A stretch of DNA of 62,117 bases from an uncultured Desulfuromonadales bacterium (lineage in GTDB: Bacteria; Desulfobacterota; Desulfuromonadia; Geobacterales; Pseudopelobacteraceae), in contig CAIPTY010000086.1 in NCBI GenBank assembly GCA_903868145.1, positions 1-62,117 on the forward strand, read 5' to 3'. Of the stretch, positions 1 through 7,986 are shown one piece after another. Each line of letters starts with the position of its first letter. Within the stretch, counting starts at the first letter, position 1. A model generated the notes under the pieces. That model saw nothing but the letters and a program-made list of their open reading frames with translations, was not told the DNA's origin and ran no database searches. A program made the translations under genes and the position numbers.

Positions 1-168
1 AATTTACACAGCGCCCAGAAAATCATTGAAACGTGGCGGCAAGATTACAATTCCGAAAGACCGCACAGTTCACTGAATGGCATGGCACCAACTGAGTTTG
101 CAAGAACATTTGAAAAAGAACAAAAGACCGAAAAACCTAAGTTAAAACTGGTACTAATGAAGGGGTAA
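1..168 (+). CDS. IS3-family transposase, C-terminal fragment
   Basis: The window opens inside a reading frame that runs 55 codons to a TAA at 166-168. The residues include the signature SERPHSSLNGMAPTEFA, typical of the end of the DDE integrase core domain of IS3-family OrfB transposases, which cut and join the ends of the insertion sequence. The rest of the gene lies outside the window, so I cannot tell whether the copy is intact. No clear terminal inverted repeat is visible after the stop. It marks the left side of the window as accessory DNA. Confidence 0.85.
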   Translation, partial: NLHSAQKIIETWRQDYNSERPHSSLNGMAPTEFARTFEKEQKTEKPKLKLVLMKG

Positions 169-304
169 GGTCAGATGCACAAAGCCTGGTGGATCTATTG
201 TCATGCCCGTTCTCCTCATCAAACTGCCAAGGCACGTTATGCAAATGTACGAAAGCAGTATTGCTCATGGTTATTTTGCCTTTCCTTGGCAGTGGGATCT
301 TTTG

Positions 305-997
305 CTATTCATTTATTGGGAATCGGCTTCTTGGAGGAACTTTGGTGATGTCTTTCATAGAGAAGTTTGTTTCAAGCCATGCCGCACAATGAGTCAGCAA
401 TGATCGTAATTCTTCAATCCGTGACAGCCCGATTTGCTGAATTTCCTTTAAAACAGCTCTGTCAGATATACATATTTCAGATTTTATGACTGCAGGTGAA
501 GCCCCAAAATCCGACTTGAATGCTACCGGATCGCTGTCAGGCTCAATCCATCCATCGATATTTATTGCTGATAATGTCATTGATTGCTCGTCTAAGCTGA
601 CCACGCAGCATCCATATCCATCGAGCAATCTGGAATACCAAATACATGCACGTTTCAATTCGCCAATTGCAGATTTTCCAGTGCAGTGATCGTACGTATC
701 ATGAGCCAGATGCTGGAAAATCGGGAACAGTAATTTAATATGCTGATCTATACGCTGAAAATTTTGATTAGTTTGGTCAGCCCATTTCTGATAAGGAGTT
801 CCAGTTTGGGAGTTTTGTAAAAATGGTTCACTCAAAGTCAGCGTAAAATAGTGAACAATTGCATGCTCGGAGTCCTTCAAAATGTCAGCAAGCATATGAA
901 ATGCTACTATAGACAATGAATCACGATAGGACCTTCGTTCCACCACATCAATGACCAACTTGAAAAACTCCGGCAAACCTTTGTAGATTGATTGCAT
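305..997 (-). CDS. Hypothetical protein, 230 aa
   Basis: The family is not recognised. The 230-residue protein looks soluble and mainly helical, with no signal peptide or membrane segment. The N-terminal half (about 1-110) is rich in aromatic and histidine residues, for example HYFTLTLSEPF and FPIFQHLAHDTYDHC. The ATG at 997 is supported by GTGGAG a few bases upstream. It is the last of a leftward run that begins with the DnaA-like gene, separated from the preceding gene by about 84 bp, and it sits in the A+T-rich accessory region. Its function cannot be inferred from sequence alone. Confidence 0.6.
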   Translation of the reverse strand: MQSIYKGLPEFFKLVIDVVERRSYRDSLSIVAFHMLADILKDSEHAIVHYFTLTLSEPFLQNSQTGTPYQKWADQTNQNFQRIDQHIKLLFPIFQHLAHDTYDHCTGKSAIGELKRACIWYSRLLDGYGCCVVSLDEQSMTLSAINIDGWIEPDSDPVAFKSDFGASPAVIKSEICISDRAVLKEIQQIGLSRIEELRSLLTHCAAWLETNFSMKDITKVPPRSRFPINE

Positions 998-1080
998 AAA
1001 TTCTCCACGCTACTGTTGATACATGGAAATATCGGATTATGATTCAAAACCGGATAGTGCTACCGATTTGGCAATGCATC

Positions 1081-1947
1081 TTAGCTCACTACAAAATCTA
1101 CACGCATCTCCGCTGTGTCCTGTACTGCAATCACTTGCTCCCCTTTCAGATCGACATCAATCCCGTTCTGATGTTGAATAACAATATCTGTAAAAATACG
1201 ACCAATGCGTCCCATATGCATCATTGGGACATATAAATGGTCATAAAGTTCATGAAAGGTCAGGCAATGGCGTACTTGATCCACAGGAGAATCCGAGAAA
1301 TGGCGCCTGTCATTATGATCCAGTGAGTCGCCAATTCCGTAATAGTCATCTTTTGCAGCTTCAAAGGAGGATATTGGACGGCTGAATAACATTTCCGAAT
1401 GGCAAAGGGTGCCGCAATCCTCATAATTTTCGTAGGAGTCAGGCATATTTTTGTATGAGAATGGGTCGTCATCACGCACAAAGAAATCTACTGCAACTTC
1501 TATGTGATAGTCGGTCAGCCAACTATCTCCGCTACGAATCTGCCGCTCCATCGCCTCACTTACCTGAATACATCTGGCAAGCAGCCGTTTTTCCCATTCG
1601 ATGAGCCAGGCATTCAAGTTGATTGCTGCCTGAAGTTCTTCAGCTGTTAATTCAGCCTGGCGATCATCAAGATATGCTATATGCGCCAACAAAACCTGGC
1701 GGGCGGTTTCTCCGTCAATACGCTTCTCCATACCGATGTCTTTGTACATGATTACACAATCGGGCAACTTTTCTGCGAGTCGCCTTTCCCAGACATCGCA
1801 CTCTGCTGTGAAACATTTTCTAATTCCATTAATATCGGCAGGAGAAATTCGAGACCTGAGTTCCAGATGCAGGTAATACTTGTGGATATATAGCGATTTA
1901 GAGTCTATATTTTCGATCTTAAATCGGCATGTTGCGTGTTTTTCCAT
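1081..1947 (-). CDS. Hypothetical protein, 288 aa
   Basis: The family is not recognised. The protein is acidic and soluble, with a probable helical middle (about 75-135, ending LNAWLIEWEKRLLARCI) and a C-terminal part rich in D, H and Y (FHELYDHLYVPMMHMGRIGRIFTDIVIQ). ATG 1947 is preferred because GGAG lies ten bases upstream; a GTG at 1956 would add three residues. It follows the 112-aa gene by about 20 bp and precedes the 230-aa gene, so it is probably co-transcribed with the DnaA paralogue. No catalytic motif is evident. Confidence 0.6.
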   Translation of the reverse strand: MEKHATCRFKIENIDSKSLYIHKYYLHLELRSRISPADINGIRKCFTAECDVWERRLAEKLPDCVIMYKDIGMEKRIDGETARQVLLAHIAYLDDRQAELTAEELQAAINLNAWLIEWEKRLLARCIQVSEAMERQIRSGDSWLTDYHIEVAVDFFVRDDDPFSYKNMPDSYENYEDCGTLCHSEMLFSRPISSFEAAKDDYYGIGDSLDHNDRRHFSDSPVDQVRHCLTFHELYDHLYVPMMHMGRIGRIFTDIVIQHQNGIDVDLKGEQVIAVQDTAEMRVDFVVS

Positions 1948-1968
1948 CCCAGTCACTCCATTGTTTTG

Positions 1969-2307
1969 TCAAAATAGCCCCATCCTGACGTAGTCCGTTT
2001 CATCTTGCGGAAAGTGATCCTTCTCCGTCCACCCCTCTTGTTTAAGGTCGGCGATAATATGCTGCCGTGCTGCCATTGCCGCCGCCTCGCCAAACATCTC
2101 CTCCACCAAACGGATTCCGGCCTCGTGATGCCTCTTTTTGCGGTGGCGGAAACCGTATTCAGGTGTCCCGGCAAATTCATCCAGCCAGTGATGGACTTCA
2201 GAGAAATCCTTGCCAAAGGTTTCTTGAGACTCGGCGCAGTGTTCATCGAACGTGGACATGGTTTTACTCAATTTCGTTAGAACTTGCTTCAGTTCTAACG
2301 ATTCCAT
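1969..2307 (-). CDS. Small protein resembling DUF6915
   Basis: A 112-residue soluble protein. Its centre has a His/Arg-rich signature: HHWLDEFAG followed by GFRHRKKRHHEAGI and LVEEMFGEAA. From memory this pattern (HxWxDE...FRHRxxRHHxxGIxLxExxFG) fits the small uncharacterised DUF6915 family; function unknown. The start lies inside the 3' end of the DnaA-like gene (44-bp overlap, different frame), which suggests translational coupling. Alternatives cannot be excluded because the family assignment rests on one motif. Confidence 0.6.
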   Translation of the reverse strand: MESLELKQVLTKLSKTMSTFDEHCAESQETFGKDFSEVHHWLDEFAGTPEYGFRHRKKRHHEAGIRLVEEMFGEAAAMAARQHIIADLKQEGWTEKDHFPQDETDYVRMGLF

Positions 2308-3304
2308 TCAGATTTTTCTTTGCCATTTCAAGCGTTATTGGCACGTTCTGTAGACTGCTGTAAGCGTTGATCCGTATAAGCATACCTTCCAGTTCCCTGA
2401 TATTGTGAGTATTGCTTGCCGCAAGAAAGTTGGCAACGTCATCAGGCAAAAGGTTTTTCCTGATTTCAGATTTATTCTTCAAGATCGCAATTTTTGTGTC
2501 CAGGTCTGGTGGTTGGATGTCGACAATCAATCCAGATTCAAAACACGAGCAGAGTCGTTCGTCCAGTTCATCTATCTCCTGTGGGTATCTGTCTGACGTG
2601 ACGATGATCTGTTTATTACCTTCGTACAACGCATCAAAGGTGTGGGAAAATTCTTCCTGTGTCCCCGACTTTCCGGACATAAACTGAATATCGTCGATAA
2701 GCAGGACATCTACCGACCGGAAATACTTTCTAAAGGCCTCCATTCTTTTGTTTCGCAGGTGATGAACCATCTCGTACATGAAACTTTCTGCAGAACAGTA
2801 ACACATCTTTTTGTTCGGCATGTTGGCCAGAATGGCTTGTCCAATCGCATGAAGCAGATGGGTTTTCCCTTGTCCAGTCCCTGCACATATATATAGCGGG
2901 TTAAATGCTTCAGTAGAATCACTTGCAACAGCCATAGCGGCATTAATCGCAAACTGGTTTCCAGTACCGCTGACAAAGAGATCGAACGTGTATTTGGGGT
3001 TGAAAATTGAGAAGTTAGATAGAATTTTTAAGTTTGGCAATAGTGGCTCAATCTCGGTTCTGATAAAGAAATTAACCGTAACAGTCTGCCCGGAGGCCTT
3101 GTAAATCGAACCCGTAAGAAGCTTCAAATAATGGTCCTCCAAACATTTTTGGATAAAATAGTTGGTAACGGACAGATAAAGCACTTGATTCTCATAACCC
3201 TGGTAACGAATTGGTTTTATCCAGGTATCGAAATCATTTTCCGGTATAACTTTTTTCAGCCTCTTTTTGGCAGTTTTCCATACATCAAACATTTTGGTTT
3301 TCAT
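2264..3304 (-). CDS. DnaA paralogue lacking domain IV
   Basis: 346 residues against roughly 440-470 for replication-initiator DnaA. Domain I is present (about 1-80, with NDFDTWIKPI), then a very short linker and the AAA+ domain: Walker A AGTGQGKT 141-148, Walker B LLIDD 201-205, sensor 1 TSD 236-238, sensor 2 NIRELEG 301-307. The protein ends about 40 residues after sensor 2, so the domain IV helix-turn-helix that reads DnaA boxes is missing. In box VII the motif reads DERLCSCFESG; Cys254 occupies the position of the E. coli Arg285 arginine finger, while Arg250 (Arg281 equivalent) is kept. GAGGAG precedes ATG 3304. It is probably not the chromosomal dnaA; a helicase-loading or DnaA-modulating role for the element is inference. 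Confidence 0.9.
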   Translation of the reverse strand: MKTKMFDVWKTAKKRLKKVIPENDFDTWIKPIRYQGYENQVLYLSVTNYFIQKCLEDHYLKLLTGSIYKASGQTVTVNFFIRTEIEPLLPNLKILSNFSIFNPKYTFDLFVSGTGNQFAINAAMAVASDSTEAFNPLYICAGTGQGKTHLLHAIGQAILANMPNKKMCYCSAESFMYEMVHHLRNKRMEAFRKYFRSVDVLLIDDIQFMSGKSGTQEEFSHTFDALYEGNKQIIVTSDRYPQEIDELDERLCSCFESGLIVDIQPPDLDTKIAILKNKSEIRKNLLPDDVANFLAASNTHNIRELEGMLIRINAYSSLQNVPITLEMAKKNLNGIVRTEASSNEIE

Positions 3305-3425
3305 GGCGTCTCCTCAAAAATTTAAAATCATCCCCATCTCATTTCAGTTTATGGTATATTGGCGACACATCATGACGTTTAAAGACACCAGATGTATTAA
3401 TCGTGAAATTTTTGCTATCTAGTAA

Positions 3426-3455
3426 GTGTTGCAAATAACACGACGTGACTCGTCG
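3426..3455. promoter_or_regulatory. Two adjacent palindromes upstream of the WYL gene
   Basis: In the 189-bp divergent region between the DnaA-like gene and the WYL gene there are two abutting inverted repeats: GTGTT-N6-AACAC at 3426-3441 and CGACG-TGACT-CGTCG at 3441-3455. They lie about 40-70 bp before the WYL start and could control both directions. The second shares the form CGAC-N7-GTCG with a palindrome at 4520-4534. Autoregulation by the WYL protein is inference. Confidence 0.45.
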
Positions 3456-3493
3456 CATCTATCAATTATTCTATAAAAAAGTCTGGAGGCCAT

Positions 3494-4489
3494 ATGGATT
3501 CACTCACTCGACAATGGTTAGTCCTTCGCATGATTCCTCGCCGTGGACGCATTGCAACCACGGAGATCCTGGATCGGCTTACATCAGAATACTCGATAGA
3601 AACCACCTTGCGCACTGTTCAACGCGATCTGCAGGATCTGTCCTGTAATTTTCCCATAGTATGTGATAATAAGCGGCCTGGCGGATGGTATTGGTCCAAA
3701 GATGCTGGGTCTCTGGATCTTCCTGCTATGGATCCATTGGCAGCCCTTACATTCCGACTGGTGCGCGATTCGATGATGCGAATGCTCCCACGCGCTGCAC
3801 TGACTTCATTGGATAGCTATTTCCGAACTGCAGATGAACGCTTAAGAAACCTGCCGGTATCTAAGCTGTCACACTGGCCCGACAAAGTGCGTACAGTCTC
3901 GCGGAGCCTGAGCCTGGAAGCGCCAGAGGTAGATGAATCAGTTCTCGATCTGGTGTATGAGGCTTTGCAGCAGGAACTCCACTTTGAGGTCGTCTATCAG
4001 CAAAAACCGGGCAGCGAGAAAAAATACGAGGTTAATCCTTTGGGACTGGTCTTCGTGGATAATCTCATGTACCTGGTCGCAACTCTTCAGGAATACACGG
4101 ATCCGCTCCAACTGCTGATCCACCGCATGAAGTCTGTCAAGCTGCTTGAGGCAAAATCGACTACCCCTGAAGGTTTTTCGCTGCAGGGCTACATCGACAG
4201 TGGAGAATTTGGTTATCCGCTTGGCGGGATGATCGAGCTGAAGGCGCTCTTCGTAGCAAATGCAGCCCGACACCTACACGAGAGCAAGCTGACAACCAGC
4301 CAAAAGCTGACGGAAAAGCCGGACGGCAAAGTGCTGCTTGAGGCCACGGTGCGGGATGACGTCCAGTTACGCTGGTGGTTGAAGGGTTTTGGTGACAAGG
4401 TGGAAGTGGTCGGTCCAAAAGGATTGCGCGAAGAGTTTGTTGAGATCGCTCAAAACCTGCTCAACTCATATGGACAAAACCCTCAGTGA
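3494..4489 (+). CDS. WYL-domain transcriptional regulator
   Basis: 331 residues. An N-terminal winged helix-turn-helix (about 1-70; RQWLVLRMIPRRGRIATTEI and LRTVQRDLQDL) is followed by a WYL ligand-binding domain (about 145-235; FEVVYQQKPGSEKKYEVNPLGLVFVDNLMYLVA) and a C-terminal WCX-like extension. Known relatives (PafBC, BrxR, CapW) bind DNA as dimers at inverted repeats and sense nucleic acid or nucleotide ligands; several control defence islands. GGAGG upstream supports ATG 3494. It is divergent from the DnaA-like operon and upstream of the 217-aa gene, and the palindromes before both are plausible targets. Confidence 0.88.
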   Translation: MDSLTRQWLVLRMIPRRGRIATTEILDRLTSEYSIETTLRTVQRDLQDLSCNFPIVCDNKRPGGWYWSKDAGSLDLPAMDPLAALTFRLVRDSMMRMLPRAALTSLDSYFRTADERLRNLPVSKLSHWPDKVRTVSRSLSLEAPEVDESVLDLVYEALQQELHFEVVYQQKPGSEKKYEVNPLGLVFVDNLMYLVATLQEYTDPLQLLIHRMKSVKLLEAKSTTPEGFSLQGYIDSGEFGYPLGGMIELKALFVANAARHLHESKLTTSQKLTEKPDGKVLLEATVRDDVQLRWWLKGFGDKVEVVGPKGLREEFVEIAQNLLNSYGQNPQ

Positions 4490-4518
4490 TTGAGTTTCAA
4501 TTATAACAATACATTGAA

Positions 4519-4535
4519 GCGACAGTAGTTGTCGC
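4519..4535. promoter_or_regulatory. Palindrome GCGACA-N5-TGTCGC
   Basis: A perfect 17-bp inverted repeat about 50 bp upstream of the 217-aa gene start. Its core CGAC-N7-GTCG has the same half-sites and spacing as the palindrome at 3441-3455 before the WYL gene, which suggests one regulator reads both sites. I see no equally convincing -35/-10 pair around it. Confidence 0.45.
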
Positions 4536-4583
4536 ACTCATCTGATATGCTCCAATCATTCCAAAAATGAGAGGAGCAACATC

Positions 4584-5237
4584 ATGAAAGCAATCGAAGC
4601 TGCATCAACGGAAAACGACCGGAATGAACCTGAAAAAGAAAAACCCACCGACAACAACGAGAAAAACACAGCTTCAACCAACCTCGGCATATTAGCCCAA
4701 CAGTGCACCGTTGCCGATGGCGGCATGGCGACAGATATTTACTGCCCCGCCTGCCGCGAAGAAATCTTCGGCACCTATCTGCCGGTACAATTGGAAAGGG
4801 GCGATGACATGGAGGCAATCTGTAAACCGGATTTTGAAATACGGGAAAAGGCACATAATGATGCGGCAAAAGCAGTTGAGGATGCCCAGAAGAAGGGGCT
4901 GCCGACCAAAGGAATAATAGTTCCGGCGATTGGTTACCACGACATCTATGGCGTCTGGTTTTTCGGGAGCCTGAAAGAAATTGTTCGCCAGATCGGCAGC
5001 GAGAAGTTCGGGGTTGAACTCGGCAAGCAGATGCATATATTTACCGATGTCGAGCCGAAGAAGATCAAGGAAGGGATTCACGATATTTCTGTTTATGGCA
5101 ATTCATGCCGGTTATACAAGTGGATGGCGCAGGGATATCATCGCGGGCTGGTTGTGCTGGCGGATGATGAAGCGGGAAACAAGGATGCAGAGGTATACCG
5201 GTTGAGCGGGACGTGGTCGTGGAAGCTGAAAATCTGA
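4584..5237 (+). CDS. Hypothetical protein, 217 aa
   Basis: The family is not recognised. The first 35 residues are low-complexity and charged (rich in E, K, N), followed by a segment with CPACREEIFG, a possible two-Cys knuckle, around 53-62, and a folded C-terminal part with GYHDIYGVWFFGSLKEIV and a final SGTWSWKLKI. No signal peptide or membrane helix is visible. GAGGAG sits six bases upstream of ATG 4584. It follows the WYL gene in the same direction and has a matching palindrome in front, so it may be a target of that regulator. Confidence 0.65.
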   Translation: MKAIEAASTENDRNEPEKEKPTDNNEKNTASTNLGILAQQCTVADGGMATDIYCPACREEIFGTYLPVQLERGDDMEAICKPDFEIREKAHNDAAKAVEDAQKKGLPTKGIIVPAIGYHDIYGVWFFGSLKEIVRQIGSEKFGVELGKQMHIFTDVEPKKIKEGIHDISVYGNSCRLYKWMAQGYHRGLVVLADDEAGNKDAEVYRLSGTWSWKLKI

Positions 5238-5265
5238 CCGTTTGAAACGTGAGGGAGCTGACAAT

Positions 5266-5442
5266 ATGTTTGATCTCAAAGTAGGTTCAAAGCATTCCGG
5301 CTTTAGTCGCGCTGCCGTCAAGATCGGCAATCGTGCGAGCTACCTTGAGGATACGGGTGTAGGTCACTTACATGATTATCTGGCCACGCCCTGCTTCACC
5401 GTTAACCAGCACATAGTAGCATTCTCCGGGTTGCAGACTTGA
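5266..5442 (+). CDS. Possible small ORF, doubtful
   Basis: A 58-codon frame starting MFDLKVGSKHSGFSRAAVK with GAGGGAG ten bases upstream, directly after the 217-aa gene. Its last 25 codons run antisense over the 3' end of the VirD4-like gene, so only about 34 residues are free of overlap. It may be a short genuine peptide gene, a remnant, or chance. No family is recognised. Confidence 0.25.
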   Translation: MFDLKVGSKHSGFSRAAVKIGNRASYLEDTGVGHLHDYLATPCFTVNQHIVAFSGLQT

Positions 5443-7035
5443 TGGTGGCCGGACACTGACTACGTGCGGACGCCCCTGGCGTTCCGGCGCAGGTATCAAA
5501 TCCATCAGCGTTTTCGAGATTCCGGTGTCAGTGCTTCTGAAAAAGAGTTTGGTGCCGGTGTTGGTAATCAGGATGTTAATAGAGTGAAAACCCTTCTGAT
5601 CGGGAAAGGCGTAGCGCAATGACGACAGAGACTGTGTAGCCAGTGCACAGCAGACCTTATAGGCTCTGCAACGGTCAAGAAACGATTGCTCGCCACTTTG
5701 CTCGTCGTGAGTAATAAAACGCTGAAATTCGTCACAGATGTAGAAAAACGGCCTGCTTGCCGGGTTGTTGAGCCGCTTTGAATTCAACAGCCGCCTGAAA
5801 AAACCGGATTTCAAGGTTTTACCGACGCACGATGTTATTCTGGAGTCTATACCTGGTTCGTAGACAACTATCTGCCCACTTTCAATTACATTTTGAACTG
5901 ACAGCAACTGCTCAGGGGGCTCAAACGGATTGACGGATATTCTTGAACAAAACTCTGAATCTTTAAAGTCAACAATCATAGAGTTAAATACGGCAATAAA
6001 AGACGTATATGTCTTGTCACACATAACGGCCCACTGCCTGAAATATGATTCCTGCCTATTAAATACTTTCATACCGCCAACGTGATACCCTTCCACAAAA
6101 GCAACAAAAAAACCCCAAAAATCGTTGAATGCTTCAGAGTTGGAATCTATGTTCAAGTGATGACTGCCGATAAACTTCGCACCAAAATACGTGCTGTCAG
6201 AAACGAGTCGTAATATATGGTGGATGTAATTTTCGCGCTGATACCCATGATCGTGGTTTACCGTTTCAGTATCCAGCGCCAAAAGGTTGTCAATAGTTTC
6301 TGCATTAAGTTTGCGAGTTCTGAATTCATTTAAAAACACGGATAAAGGATCAGCCTCCTCCGATGCTTCAGGAGTATCTCCACACACTGATTCAGCCTCG
6401 TGTGACGCTTCTGGAGTATCTCCACATACTGGTTCAGCCTCGTTTGATTGATAATAATAATTCCTTGATTTTGATTCAGTTTCAATCGAACTATTCAGAA
6501 GTCCATGGAACTGCCGCCAAAAAGTTTGCAGGCCATGTATGCCGCATTTGCGATAAAGCGTAAGATCAATATCTATGATTGCATTAAGCCACTGACGAGA
6601 ACCTTGAATCCAGAATTTATCTCCGCCATCATTTTTGATCTGGGACTGATAACTTTCCGAAAGGAGCAGAATCTCATCAGCAATAGCGCCCGCATCCAGA
6701 TTATGTATATCAATATTTTCAAACAGCCAGAGCACCGGCCCCTTACAATTGCTTTGCAATCTTATGAGTCTCTTCTCGGCATCCATTCCGTCCATGCCTG
6801 ATATGGTTTCCCATAATTCACTTTTGGGGTCTATTGCCAGTCCGGCGGCAGGTTGCGAAGCATTCAGTTTTGAATCACGGGAAAAGGCCAGTCTGCATAT
6901 GGGAAGTACAGCGGATACTGTCTTGCCGGAACCGGTTTCGCCCAGGAACATGAAATGCCGGTAGACCTGTGATTCTGTCATATCGTCATTCATGATGTCC
7001 TTCCATTCAGGTATCATCATTGTATTAACACTCAT
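5368..7035 (-). CDS. VirD4/TraG-like P-loop ATPase without membrane anchor
   Basis: 555 residues. Walker A GETGSGKT is at 32-39, very close to the N-terminus; Walker B FFYICDE is at 430-436, followed by ALATQS 464-469, the arrangement of the VirD4/TraG/HerA ATPase superfamily. Conjugative coupling proteins carry one or two N-terminal transmembrane helices before Walker A; there is no room for them here, so this is probably a cytosolic motor. A low-complexity acidic insert (about 195-235) contains a 14-residue tandem repeat. It overlaps the ClpP-like gene by 11 bp and has its own Shine-Dalgarno (AGGAGTGG). No relaxase or type IV secretion gene is in view, so a DNA- or protein-translocating motor working with the protease is inference. 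Confidence 0.8.
   Translation of the reverse strand: MSVNTMMIPEWKDIMNDDMTESQVYRHFMFLGETGSGKTVSAVLPICRLAFSRDSKLNASQPAAGLAIDPKSELWETISGMDGMDAEKRLIRLQSNCKGPVLWLFENIDIHNLDAGAIADEILLLSESYQSQIKNDGGDKFWIQGSRQWLNAIIDIDLTLYRKCGIHGLQTFWRQFHGLLNSSIETESKSRNYYYQSNEAEPVCGDTPEASHEAESVCGDTPEASEEADPLSVFLNEFRTRKLNAETIDNLLALDTETVNHDHGYQRENYIHHILRLVSDSTYFGAKFIGSHHLNIDSNSEAFNDFWGFFVAFVEGYHVGGMKVFNRQESYFRQWAVMCDKTYTSFIAVFNSMIVDFKDSEFCSRISVNPFEPPEQLLSVQNVIESGQIVVYEPGIDSRITSCVGKTLKSGFFRRLLNSKRLNNPASRPFFYICDEFQRFITHDEQSGEQSFLDRCRAYKVCCALATQSLSSLRYAFPDQKGFHSINILITNTGTKLFFRSTDTGISKTLMDLIPAPERQGRPHVVSVRPPSSLQPGECYYVLVNGEAGRGQIIM
6362..6445 (-). repeat. 42-bp tandem repeat (two copies) inside the ATPase gene
   Basis: Two consecutive 42-bp units with a few differences encode EAEPVCGDTPEAS-H and EAESVCGDTPEAS-E. 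The period is a multiple of three, so copy-number change would keep the frame. It lies in the acidic, probably disordered insert between the two halves of the ATPase domain. Confidence 0.8.
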
Positions 7036-7933
7036 ATTCCACTCCTATCCGGTCAATTAATCCTTCTGAAATCGCGATTTCAGGTCGTATGCTGGAATCT
7101 TCTTCAAATAATGCCTGGTAATATTCGAATCGAGCAAACAGCCATGTCAGTATAAGTCCTTCCTTCGCTTCGGCATCCAGAGCTTTTAGATGCTTGTCAA
7201 GGCCCTCTATGCTTTTGACATCTTCCAGCCCTTTGCCCCTATCCCGCAAGCGCTCACACAGCTGGCGATAGAGATCATTTCTGTAAACGTCACTGGAAGC
7301 GTTTTTGGGCAACGCCTTTAATAATCTATTTAATTTGTTGTCTTTCAAGAGCATGAACATGTTCATGTCCTTATTTGCAACAATCGAATCTTCAATATAC
7401 GGTAATCTGCAAATCAGTCCCTCAATGGCATCGAAATACTTCTGTTCAACTGCACTATAGAGATGTCGAAGCAGTTCCATCATCATCTCGGCATCAGTCT
7501 GAGTCAGGGCTGTCTTAAGATTCCCGAGCCGGTTTGAAGTCAGGGGTTGTTGGCCATCACCGTAGATTCTCACATTATGGTAGAGCAGTGATGATCTTGG
7601 CATGGCCATCCGGCAACCAAGATCACCCATGCTGAGCATGAATGCTCCGGCGCTGGAACATTGTGTCAACGCCATGGTTTCTATCTTGATTCCTTTTTTT
7701 CTCCACATATGGAGTTTATCCAGATAGTAGTGAAGCGATCGCACCTCTCCACCGGGTGAGTCAATTTCCAACGTGATGCGCTTATACTTGTAATATTCTA
7801 CCAACAGCTTTATTTCGTCACATAAGGCTATTATTCCCAATGGCTCTACAGCTCCCATGTATCTTATGATGCCGCGCTGTGCTTCCCAGAATACCGTATG
7901 TTTCACCGGTTGATAATTCACTACGGTTTCCAT
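7025..7933 (-). CDS. ClpP-like serine protease with helical insertion
   Basis: 302 residues from ATG 7933 (strong GGGGGAG upstream); an in-frame ATG at 7990 overlaps the previous stop as ATGA and would give 321 residues. Numbering from the long form, the ClpP/crotonase fold shows LEIDSPGG 74-81 (oxyanion strand), nucleophile Ser113 in CSSAGAFM, and His138 in RSSLLYHN, with the 25-residue Ser-His spacing of ClpP. The terminal segment EEDSSIRPEIAISEGLID aligns with the ClpP catalytic-Asp motif, giving Asp298, but about 110 helical residues are inserted between His and Asp; Asp187 is a less likely alternative. ClpP chains are about 200 residues. It is sandwiched between the zinc-ribbon protein and the VirD4-like ATPase with overlapping ends, so the three are probably one transcript. 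Confidence 0.85.
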   Translation of the reverse strand: METVVNYQPVKHTVFWEAQRGIIRYMGAVEPLGIIALCDEIKLLVEYYKYKRITLEIDSPGGEVRSLHYYLDKLHMWRKKGIKIETMALTQCSSAGAFMLSMGDLGCRMAMPRSSLLYHNVRIYGDGQQPLTSNRLGNLKTALTQTDAEMMMELLRHLYSAVEQKYFDAIEGLICRLPYIEDSIVANKDMNMFMLLKDNKLNRLLKALPKNASSDVYRNDLYRQLCERLRDRGKGLEDVKSIEGLDKHLKALDAEAKEGLILTWLFARFEYYQALFEEDSSIRPEIAISEGLIDRIGVEYEC

Positions 7934-7986
7934 GATCTCTCCCCCATGAATATCAGGTTGGTGGTAAAATCCGACTCGATCACCCT

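Noticed and set aside
5368-7035. Naming the ATPase TraD/TraG of a conjugation system
   Set aside because: The membrane anchor is missing and no relaxase or mating-pair gene is seen, so only the superfamily is claimed.
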